Shown: positions 34,465 through 44,456 of the stretch, in pieces
Numbering within the stretch: the first letter of the stretch is position 1
Layout: every line of letters starts with the position of its first letter
Assembly (NCBI RefSeq): GCF_029873635.1
Contig: NC_080420.1
Location: forward strand, 56,376,457-56,440,456
Source of the DNA: Malania oleifera
Lineage: Eukaryota > Streptophyta > Magnoliopsida > Santalales > Ximeniaceae
Length of the DNA stretch: 64,000 nucleotides
Reading direction: 5' to 3'
Program-made: the position numbers and the translations under genes
The notes under the pieces: model-generated
The model's input: the letters and a program-made list of their open reading frames with translations, nothing else
What the model was told of the DNA's origin: nothing
The model's database searches: none

Positions 34465-35880
34465 GTGAAAGAACCGCCATGGGATGATTTGAGACTCGAG
34501 GACATTCAGGTGGTCAACGAGTTCCCAGATGTGTTTCCAGACGACTTACTTGGTTTACCTCCGGATCGTGAGGTGGAGTTTACATTTGAGTTGCTGCCTG
34601 GCAAGGCACCAATCTCTAAAGCTCCGTACCAGATGGCTCCAACAGAACTTCGGGAGTTGAAGGAGCAGTTGCAGGAATTACAGGATAGGGGATTCATTCA
34701 ACCTAGTGTTTCACCTTGGGGAGCTCTAGTATTATTTGTGAAGAAGAAAGACGGATCGATGCATATGTGCATTGATTACCGTGAGATCAACAAAGTGACT
34801 TGAAGAACCATTACCCTTTGCCTCGTATAGATGATCTTTTTGACCAGTTGCAAGGAACGCAGGTCTTTTCAAAGATTGACTTGCAGTCATGATATCATCA
34901 GGTGAGGGTTAGAGCAGAAGATGTAGCGAAGACTGCTTTCCAAACCAGATATGGCCACTACGAGTTTTTGGTCATGCCTTTTGGGTTGACAAATGCTCCG
35001 ACGGTGTTCATGGATCTGATGAATAGGGTTTTCCATAAGTACCTAGATCAATTTGTAGTGGTATTCATTAACGACATTCTGGTAAACTCGAGGAGTACGG
35101 AAGAGCATGTGGAACATTTGAGGTTAGTATTACAGATTCTGCAAAAGAAGAAGCTGTATGCTAAGCTGAAGAAGTGTGAGTTCTAGTTTAATCAAGTCGT
35201 GTTCTTAGGCTATGTGGTGTCTAAGGGAGGTATTTCCTTTGATCCCAGTAAGATTGAAGTTGTGGTCGACCAGGCTAGACCGAAGAGTGTGCAGGAGGTT
35301 CAGAGTTTTCTGGGATTGGCGGGTTACTATCGTCGGTTCATAGAGGGTTTCTCTAAATTGTCTGGACCTCTGACACGATTGACTAAGAAGGGGGTGAAGT
35401 TTGACTGGACTAGTGATTGCGAGCAGTGCTTTCTCGAGTTGAAGCACCAGCTGGTTACTGCTCCAGTGTTGACCATTCCTTCGGGGGATGGGGACTTTGT
35501 GATTTATAGCGACGTGTCTCTAAAAGGTTTGGGATGTGTGCTTATGCAATAGGGTAAGGTGGTGGCGTACGCTTCTCGGCAACTTAAAGAGTATGAGAAG
35601 AATTATCATATGCACGATCTAGAATTGGTTGCAGTAATATATGCGTTGAAGATCTAACGACACTACCTATACGGTGTTCAGTGTGAGATTTTCACTAACC
35701 ACAAAAGCTTTAAGTACTTTTTCACGTAGAAGGAGCTGAATATAAGGCAGAGGCGGTGGCTAGAGTTGATTAAGAACTACGATTGCACGATCAATTATCA
35801 CCTAGGAAAGGCTAATGTGGTAGCAGATGCGTTAAGTCGGAAGTCAGAGCATGCAGTAGTAACTGTAGTTGTAGCTCAGC
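34465..35880 (+). pseudogene. pol: Gypsy-C reverse transcriptase and RNase H
   Basis: RT starts with [40 protein letters not shown] and [20 protein letters not shown] follow. A small deletion near 34800 shifts frame before [11 protein letters not shown]. Then [20 protein letters not shown], and the catalytic box reads FINDILV, with Asn replacing the first Asp of the usual IDD. RNase H text includes [35 protein letters not shown] and [19 protein letters not shown]. Stops at about 35184, 35550, 35655 and 35727 replace Trp or Gln. The N in FIND would abolish catalysis in this copy. Confidence 0.88.
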
Positions 35881-36309
35881 ATCATGTCAGACGAGATCTG
35901 GAAAGCCTTGGCATAGAGTTGGTGTCTGGTGATCATCAGGCTTTCATTGCTAGCTTGGTGATCCAACCAACCTTGTTTGAGCGTATTAAAGCTGCGTAGG
36001 CTAATGATGCGGAGTTAGCTGAGATTGTAGAGAAAGTGCAGCAGGGTTTGGCTGCGGACTTTAACATCTCTGACAGAGGTGTGTTGAGATTTGGCACTAG
36101 GATGTGTGTTCCAAATGACAATGAGATCAGAAGGACGATTCTGGAAAAAGCGCATCGTTCTTTGTATACGGTACATCCGGGTAGTAAGAAGATGTATCGA
36201 GATTTGCGCGAGTCCTTCTGGTGGAGTGGTATGAAGAGGGATATTGCCCGGTTTGTGGAGCAGTGTCTGACATGTCAGCAGGTGAAAGCTGAACATCAGA
36301 GGCCAGCAG
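35881..36309 (+). pseudogene. Gypsy-C integrase zinc-finger region
   Basis: It reads [20 protein letters not shown], a TAG where Gln is expected (35997), then the HHCC finger in LEKAHRSLYTVHPGSKKMYR...CLTCQQVKAEHQRPA. At 36310 it is interrupted by the inverted solo LTR and resumes at 38427 (LQPLPIP). Confidence 0.87.
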
Positions 36310-38044
36310 TGTCACGCCCCGAACCCAGAACTGGGTCCCAGGTGTGAATAAAGTAACCTAACCTGTCTCTGTATCAATTAAAACCATACATGATACAATA
36401 CCAAAGGGAGTCCGACCCCGTGGGGTGAACGGATGCCCACATACATACATACATACATCCATACTCATCCAATATATGCAGCGGAAAACGGTCTTTATAC
36501 ATAAATGATACCATACTAGAGTCTATATTATACAATCTAGGATATACATTCCCATATTACAAAACATACCCCAGGTGTCTACAAAACTATCCTGACAACC
36601 TGGATACCAAAACCCGTACCTAGAAGGTACTAGCAGTAGCTATGACACCCTTGCTTCCTGACGCTAGGATGCTACTTACCGCTACCTGAAGGCCCTCAAA
36701 AAAATATTGTATGTACATTCGGGGTGAGACACCTCTCAGTAAGGAAGAAAACAGTTTATATCAGTGTGTAGCATACCAGTGTCATTTTACATACTTCATA
36801 ACACTATACATACGATATAGTTTGAAACAATTCGTACAATTTCAAACAAATACATACAGTTCTAGTATTTTTCAGAAAACCATTCCAGTTCATACGATAC
36901 CCAACATACATACATATATACATATATACATATGGTCAATGTTGTCACACTAGTTCCAGGTCACCTCGTCTCACAGCGATTACATTGCTACATACGCAAC
37001 TACGCTGGGACAATCAAGGCCCAATGGTGAATCCATTGCTTCATACGCAACTACACAAGGTCACCTAGTCTTACAGCGATTACATTTCTACACATGCCAC
37101 TACGAAGATCTACGACTCAGGCGCAATAGTGAATCCATGGCTACATACGCAACTACACAAGGTCACCTAGTCTCACCCCGATTACATTGCCACATGTCAA
37201 ACTACACTGCGACGACCTAGGCCCACTATGAATCCATTGCTACATACGGTGTAAATCATACCTTCGGTGACCAGCCGAATCATACTAGTGATATTTCACA
37301 CCCCAGATATAGAGTCGGCCACTCTCGGTATATGGTAATTAGCCGCCCCTAGCCGATATCACAAAACCTGGAATCATTTTGGAACTCATGTCCCTATACA
37401 TTTTAGCATACAGTAATTAGCCGCCACATAGCTATTTTACAAATACCTGGAACAAATACATACATCCATACATGCCACACTTATTTGGTTTACAGCAATT
37501 CATATCATTTACAATTTTAAGTATACAGTTTATGCAAATACGGATTACGGTCACCTCAATAATACAGTTTTAACGCATCCAATGGTTTTCCAAACAAAAT
37601 AGAGATGATACCCAAAATCCCCAAATTTTTCAAAAAATTGTAACCCGAAAATCCCGCATTTTTACCTGATAGATTTCCCAAATAAGTAGTCAAAACATAC
37701 ATACGATCGTAGCCTACAAGCTTACCAATCCCGATTTCGAAAATGGACTGATATAAACAGAATCCCCTTACCTTAACCCGAATTCCAACTACGAACTCTA
37801 CGGTTCTCAAAACTACAAACCGAGACTCCAAAACCTACAAACCACAATACATAACATACTTACAAATCGTATTACTACACATATAGTGAATTAGAAATGA
37901 AAACCAAACCTTACCTCGATTTTGGCCCGAAACCCGAAATCCTTCAAAACGAGATTCCGATCCAGTAGAAATGTAAAGAATCCTTCACTGATCCTCGCAG
38001 TATCTTTGGATTTGTGATTCAAGTGACAAACGGTGAAGAAATCA

Positions 38045-38078
<34 letters not shown>

Positions 38079-38426
38079 CAATCCTAGAGAGAGAGAGATA
38101 GAGGATTTCCAAAACTTAACAATGAAGTAAACTCAAAATATCCTTTTAAAGACCTTTGACTTGGGGGATTTCGTCGACGAAGTGGTGTCCTCTTCGACGA
38201 GGTCTTTAGGGATTTCGTCGACAAGGCAGCGATTTCGTTGACGAACCCTGATATTTAAATTTCCCTGAACCCCTCAGCTTTTTCTCATCAACGAGGCTCT
38301 GAATTTCGTCGACAAGAAGTCTTCTACCTTCGTCGACGAAATATGGCCTCGTCGACGAAGTCTGCAGAACTCCATTTTTTCCTTTTTTACGCAATAAACC
38401 CATTTATCACGGTTCGGGTTCTTACA
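36310..38426 (-). mobile_element. Inverted solo LTR of the Gypsy-C family inside Gypsy-C
   Basis: The 2117-bp segment starts TGTCACGCCCC and ends GGTTCTTACA, the reverse complement of the Gypsy-C LTR termini, and all internal landmarks follow in reverse. The flanks AGCAG (36305-36309) and GGCAA (38427-38431) differ by two transitions, so the duplication is decayed. Joining the flanks restores the integrase frame. TTTTCAG reads TTTTGAG here (about 36697). Confidence 0.88.
38046..38076. repeat. (GA)n microsatellite in LTR leader
   Basis: About 14 GA units (CT on the LTR sense strand), the same leader position as 40210-40260. Confidence 0.9.
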
Positions 38427-39521
38427 GGCAAGGCCATTGCAGCCTTTGCCTATCCCGGTATGGAAATGGGAACATATTTCCATGGACTTTGTTACCAGAT
38501 TGCCGCCAGCGCTTCACGGGCAGAATTCTATTTGGGTTATTGTGGACAGGTTGATGAAATCTACTCACTTTATACCGATGAAGGTTAGCTATCCTTTGAG
38601 TAGGCTAGCTGATATGTACGTGTATGAGATTGTGAGAATGCATGGGGTACCGGTATCCATTGTTTCAGATTAGGATCCGAGGTTTACGTCTCGATTTTGG
38701 AAGAGCTTGCAGGAAGCATTGGGGATGGAGCTTACTTTCAGTATAGCGTTCTACCCCCAGATTGATGGACAGTCGGAAAGAACGATACAAATCTTGGAAA
38801 ATATGTTACGGGCTTGTGTATTGGACTTCGGTGGTAGTTGGATTCAGTTTCTACCACTAGTGGAGTTTGCCTATAACAATAGCTTCCGGCTAGTATAGGG
38901 ATGGCACCGTTCGAGGCTTTGTATGGTCGGAGGTGTTGATCTCCTTTATATTGGGATGAGGTCGGTGAACGTCAAGTTTTAGGACCTAAACTCGTGTAGC
39001 AGGCATCTGAGAAGGTAGGTTTGATCCGGGAGAGGATTAGATAGGCTCATAGTCGGCAGAAGAGTTACGCGGATGTTCGCCGCCGTGAGTTGGAGTTTGA
39101 GGTGGGGGGTAAGGTATTTCTTAGAATCGCTCCTATGAAGGGAGTGATGAGATTCGGAAGGAAGGGCAAGTTGAGCCCAAGGTATATCAGACCATTCGAG
39201 GTACTTGAGCGAGTGGGTCCGGTAGCCTATAGAGTTGCATTACCTCCAGCACTCTCGAGGGTCCATGATGTATTTCACGTATCCATGTTGAGGAGATACG
39301 TGTTGGATTCGTCGCATGTTATCAGTTACGAGTCTTTGGGACTTAAGGATACTTTAGCGTATGAGGAGATACCTATTCAGGTTCAGGACCATAAAGTTCA
39401 GAAGCTTCGTACCAAAGAAATACTGTTAGTAAAGGTATTGTGGCAAAACCACGAGTTTAAGGAAGCTTCTTGGGAACAAGAGACGGAAATACGCCGGAAG
39501 TATTCACAGTTATTTGAGTAG
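38427..39521 (+). pseudogene. Gypsy-C integrase core, C-terminal domain and chromodomain
   Basis: Core: [20 protein letters not shown] with the first Asp, [26 protein letters not shown] with the second Asp followed by a TAG for Gln, then TIQILENMLRACVLDFGGSW and LVEFAYNNSF. After a frameshift at about 38895 come the GPY/F-type module ([20 protein letters not shown]) and [18 protein letters not shown]. The chromodomain lies at 39380-39521 ([20 protein letters not shown]). The reading ends at TAG 39519-39521. Confidence 0.88.
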
Positions 39522-39886
39522 TATTTGGATAACAGGGTGGTACGAGTATGTATGTATGTATGTATGTATATGAACCTCTATTACCATATTGTATTTAGTG
39601 GTTAGTCTCTGGGAGAGTCATGTTGTATTGTAAACTCCTGAGACCGTGTATGTATGTGACCACGGTATTTCTTCGCCATAAGTGAGGGAATGTATGTATA
39701 TATCGTAACGGGGCTGCGTATAAATGGTCGACGTATTCTCTAGAGCATGTATGTATGTATCGTAGAGGGACTTCGTATGGATAGTCACCGTTTCACCTCA
39801 GGGTAGGTATGTATGTAGTAGTATGAATGTATTCGTAATGAAAGATTGCGAATTTCGAGGACGAAATTTTTGTAAAGAGGGGAGAT
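39522..39886 (+). other. Gypsy-C 3' untranslated region and polypurine tract
   Basis: A non-coding stretch rich in GTATGTATGTAT runs, including CGCCATAAGTGAGGG (about 39676). AATTTCGAGGACGAAATTTT (39851-39870) and the tract AAAGAGGGGAGAT (39874-39886) lie against the 3' LTR. Confidence 0.8.
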
Positions 39887-40206
39887 TGTAAGAACCCGAA
39901 CCGTGATAAACGGGTTTATTGCCTAAAAGAGGAAAAAAATGGAGTTCTGTACACTTCGTCGACGAGGCCATATTTCATCGACAAAGGTAGAAGACTTCTT
40001 GTCAACAAAATTCAAAGCCTTGTCGACGAGAAAAACCCGAGGGATTCAGGGAAATTTAAATATCAGGGTTCGTCGACGAAATTGCTGCCTCATCGACGAA
40101 ATCCCTGAAGATCTCGTCGACGAGGACACCACTTCGTCGATGAAATCCCTCGGGTCAAAGGTCTTTAAAAGGATATTTTGAGTTTACTTCATTGTTAAGT
40201 TTTGGA

Positions 40207-40261
<55 letters not shown>

Positions 40262-42005
40262 GTTTTCTTTGCCGTTCGTTGCCGGATTTGTGAATCCAAC
40301 AACACTGCGAGGATTAGTGAAAGATTCTCTACGTTTCTACTGGATCGAAATCTCGTTTCGAAAGATTTCGGGTTTCAGGCTAAAATGGAGGTAAGGCTCG
40401 GTTTTCATTTCTGATTCAGTATACGTGTAGTAGTATGGATTGTAAGAATGTTTTGTACTATGGTTTTTAGGTTTTGGAGTCTCGGTTCGTAGTTTTGAGG
40501 AACGTAGAGTTCGTAGTTTGAATTCGGGTTAAGGTAAGGGGATTCTATTTATATCAGTCCATTTTTGAAATCAGGATCGGTAATCCTGTAGGTTACGATT
40601 GTATGTATGTTTTGGCTACTTATTTGAGGAAATCTATCGGGTAAAACTGTGGGATTTTTGGGTTACAGTTTTTAGGAAAATTGGGGATTTCGGGTATCAT
40701 CTCTAACTTATTTGGAAAACTGTTGGTTTTGTTTAAACTATATTATTGAGGTGACCGTAATCCATATTTGCATAAACTGTATACTTGAAATTGTAATTGA
40801 TATGATTTGACGAAAACCAAATAAGTGTGGTATGTATGAATGTATGTATCTGTTCCAAGTATTTGTAAAACAGTTATGTGGCGGCTAATTACCGTACACT
40901 AAAATGTATAGGGACGTGAGTTTCAAAATGATTCCAGGTTTTGTGAAATCGGCTAGTGGTGGCTAATTACCGTACGCCGAGAGTGACGGGCTCTATATCC
41001 GAGGGTATGAAATATCACCAGTCTAATTCTGGTTAGTCACCGAAGTGGTGTGAGCTATATGCTACATCGTATGAAGCAATGGATTCACAGTGGGCCTAGG
41101 TCGTCGCATCGTAGTTTGACACGTGGCAATGTAATCGAGGTGAGGCTAGGTGACCTTGTGTAGTTGCGTATGTAGCAATGGATTCACTATTAGGCCTGAG
41201 TCGTAGATCTTCGTAGTTGCATGTGTAGAAATGTAATCACTGTGAGATTAGGTGACCTTGTGTAGTTGCGTATGATGCAATGGATTCACCATTGGGCCTT
41301 GATCGTCGCAGTGTAGTTGCGTATGCAGCAATGTAATTGTTGTGAGACGAGGTGATCTGGTGTAGTTGCAAACTACTGTGACGACACTGATCGTATGTTT
41401 GTATGTATGTATGTATATTGGGTATCGTATGAACTGGAATGGTTTTCTGAAAATACTGGAACTGTATGTATTTATATGAAACTGTAGGAATTGTTTCAAA
41501 CTATATTTTATGTATAGTGTTATGCAGCATGTAAAATGACATTGGTATGCCACACACTGATATAAACTGCTTTCTTCCTTACTGAGAGGTGTCTCACCCC
41601 GAATGTACGTACAATATTTTTCAGGGCCTTCAGGTAGCAGTAAGTAGCATCCTAGCATTTGGAAACAAGGGTGTCGTAGCTACTACTAGTACCTTCTAGG
41701 TACGAGTTTTTGTATCCAGGTTGTCAAGATAGTTTTGTTGGCACTTGGGTATGTTTTATATTATAGGAATGTATGTCCTAATTAGTATAGACTCTGGTAT
41801 GATACTGGTTATGTATAAAAGACCGTTTTCCGCTGCGTATGTCGATGAGTATGAATGTTTGTATGTATTTATATAGGGCATCTGTGTACCCCACGGGGTC
41901 AGACCCTCTTTGTATGATGTATCATGCATGTTTTAATTAATACAGAGACAGGTTAGGTTATTTAAATTCACCCCCGGGTCCCATTTTTGGGTTTGGGGTG
42001 TGACA
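39887..42005 (+). repeat. 3' LTR of Gypsy-C
   Basis: It is 2119 bp with the same termini as the 5' LTR. The promoter cluster is at 39956-40145, a (CT)n tract of about 25 units at 40210-40260, GGAGGTAAGG at 40387, the minisatellite at about 41085-41380, CTGAGAGGTGTCTCACCCC at about 41583 and TTTTTCAG ending at 41624. Confidence 0.92.
40210..40260. repeat. (CT)n microsatellite
   Basis: About 25 uninterrupted CT units in the leader of the Gypsy-C 3' LTR. The 5' LTR has only a short, broken tract here (30815-30860), so length differs between sister LTRs. Confidence 0.95.
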
Positions 42006-42793
42006 CATCCACAATGCATATTGATTTGGATCAATATGCAAATATTAGTATATCATCGAATACAATTTATTTAATTTACACCTATGGCCAATTTGAATTG
42101 GTCGAACCGGTTTAGTACTAAATTAACAACTTCTACTGCGGTGATAATTCCCCCTCATATACAACAGTACCCTTACCGAACACTGTTCAAGCTTCCTGCC
42201 ATTTAGAGATCGACCTTTAGGAAATAGTAAAGACCTACAAAAAATAAAATTGTATATATAAGTGCGTGACATAACACCTATATAGAATTATGAATAGTGT
42301 AAATCATTTTGTGCAAAATATTTATAAAAGAAGTAAATTTATATACTATATTTAGAAAGTAAATTAAACCAAAATTAGGTTAAAAAATATATTTAAAATG
42401 TCTAAATATTATTGTTTGAATAAGAAAGAAAAACTATTGTTTGGTTAGAATAAAATAACCTAATTATATATATATATATACCTATGTCTATCCTATATAT
42501 TAATACAATTATGATAGGGTAAATTATTTTGTGAAATGATATATATAAGTAATTAAACAATAGGAAAACATTAACAAAGTTTTTATATTTTTTCAAGTGT
42601 CATGTGCAATATGATTATTTTTTTAAAGTGAATTTTGAAATATAATAACTAAGTAAAATAATTATAATATTTGTTGTCATGCGTCTCTCTTTAAATTTTG
42701 CACTTTGATTCTAAACATTAAACTGAATTTTTTTTTTCAAACAGACTAAAATAATGATAATACCGAAAATACTTTGAAATCTGGGACGAGGGT
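42006..42793 (-). other. 5' flank of the MuDR-type transposase and AT-rich sequence
   Basis: This adjoins the transposase start codon, which lies across the Gypsy-C duplication. On the minus strand it is therefore the upstream region of that gene, and the outer end of the MuDR-type element should lie here. I could not identify a terminal inverted repeat by eye. From about 42250 the sequence is very AT-rich without recognisable genes. Confidence 0.5.
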
Positions 42794-42803
42794 GTCTTTT
42801 GAA

Positions 42804-44311
42804 GAGTTTTTTCCCAATTTGTCTTTTTTTTAAAAAAATATATTAAATAATACCTTTCTTGGGAAAATAATTCCCAAAATAACCCTGACGTAATCTCGCT
42901 ACTTCAAGTAGCAAGATTTGTTACGTGTCATTTCGAGAAGTATTTTTCAAAAAAAAATATTATTTAATATATATTTTTTAAAAATGATAAATCAAGAAAT
43001 AAATTTTTCTGTGTAATAAATAGGGAAATAAATTCTTTTAATATATATTTTTAAAAAATGATAAATCAGGAAATAAATCTTTTAGGTAATAAATTCTTCT
43101 GCGTAATAAATCGGGAAATAAATTCTTTCTATAAATTTTTATATGCTATAATATTATTATATATAATAAAAATATTAATAATGATATCATAATATTAATA
43201 TTATTTTAAAATTTATGTAATATATATTATATATAAATTGTCATATTAATATATTTGATCACTAATTTTGGATTTGAATTCACAAATCAAAATTTAATAT
43301 ATGAGTGCATGCTATCAAGTCTTAATTAACAAAACAAGAGTTAGAAATCTAAAAAACAGTAAAAATTATTTGTTATCTTTTTCTATATGAATTTTTAAAA
43401 ATAAAGAACGTCATTTTTAATTATTTAAAAAATAAAAAATAAAAATAGAACTATTTCTACAAGAAAATAGTGTCAATTTTTTTATACTATTAATTTATTT
43501 TAGAAAAAATTTCTAAAAAATGAAAAATTAGCTATTTTTTAAATATTTTTTAAACTAAAAATAAATATTAAAAATATTTTCCATAGCTAAACAGACCATT
43601 AATTTTTTTTAAAGTCTTCATGATATTTATTTTTACATTTAATTGGTGATTAGAAAGTCATATATGATGACAATTTTTATATTTTGAGGAATATAAAATT
43701 TTAAAAAATGTGACACTCTTATCTTTATGCTCACATGTGATAATACTTACAAAATATGTAAATTTTAATTTCATGCAACTCATGAGAATCTTATATAGAA
43801 ATTTTATTTTTGTTATGAACCAAATAGAGAAATGGGTATCGTGTATACATTTTGTATATTGATATAAGATAAACTAAATAAATAATCTTTAAATCTAGTG
43901 AACAAAACAATACTTTTAAGTAAAAAAAAATTTCAAAAATATATTAAATTGAAAAAATAGATATAATTAAATAGGAATTTTTTTTTTCAAAAATTTATTG
44001 TTATAAAAGTAATAAGAAAAAGAATTAAATTTTGTTTTATTTCCCAATTTATTACGCAGGAGATTTATTTCCCGATTTATCATTTTTAAAAAATATATAT
44101 ATTAAAAGAATTTATTTTCCTATTTATTACACAAGAGAATTTATTTCCTGATTTATCATTTTAAATAATTTTTTTTGAGAAAATAATTTCCGAAATGACA
44201 CGTGGCAAATCTCGCTAAGATTACGTCAGAGTTATTCCGAGAATTATTTTCCCAAGAAAGATATTATTTAATATATTTTTTTTAAAAAAATGACAAATTG
44301 GGAAAAAACTC
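42804..44311. mobile_element. Non-autonomous Mutator-like element MULE-1
   Basis: The 1508-bp element has long inverted ends: the left starts GAGTTTTTTCCCAATTTGTC and the right ends with its complement. Similarity extends about 300 bp inward (42804-43140 against 44035-44311), including GATAAATCGGGAAATAAA subrepeats. A 10-bp duplication GTCTTTTGAA flanks it (42794-42803 and 44312-44321). The empty site is preserved at 53981-53990. There is no coding capacity. Long TIRs and a 9-10 bp duplication point to the Mutator superfamily. Confidence 0.85.
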
Positions 44312-44456
44312 GTCTTTTGAAGTTCACGTTTGACACTTGACAAATCCAGATCCTACATGGCTTCTTTAGTGAAGCCGACTCTCAGTCCCAACTCCCGAAT
44401 CCCCTCACTGTCTCTCAGACTCTTAGACTCTCGGTCCCAACTCGGCAACTCCCCTC

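Larger units (their letters stand above)
30536..42005 (+). mobile_element. Full-length Ty3-gypsy chromovirus, Gypsy-C, with a nested solo LTR
   Basis: The 11470-bp structure has LTRs at 30536-32609 and 39887-42005, a Met-tRNA primer-binding site, gag, protease, RT, RNase H, integrase, chromodomain and polypurine tract, all on the + strand. Flanks are CATCT (30531-30535) and CATCC (42006-42010), 4 of 5 alike. Removing it restores the transposase start region. A minus-strand solo LTR of the same family (36310-38426) splits integrase. Without it the element is about 9.35 kb, the same size as Gypsy-B. Stops in every gene make it non-autonomous. Confidence 0.92.

Noticed and set aside
41248-41658. 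A 136-codon minus-strand frame in the Gypsy-C 3' LTR, with relatives at 32037-32261 and 36711-36953
   Set aside because: It recurs because the LTRs recur. The frame is antisense to the conserved TGAGA/TCTCA block and is not kept at equal length, so it is not treated as a gene.
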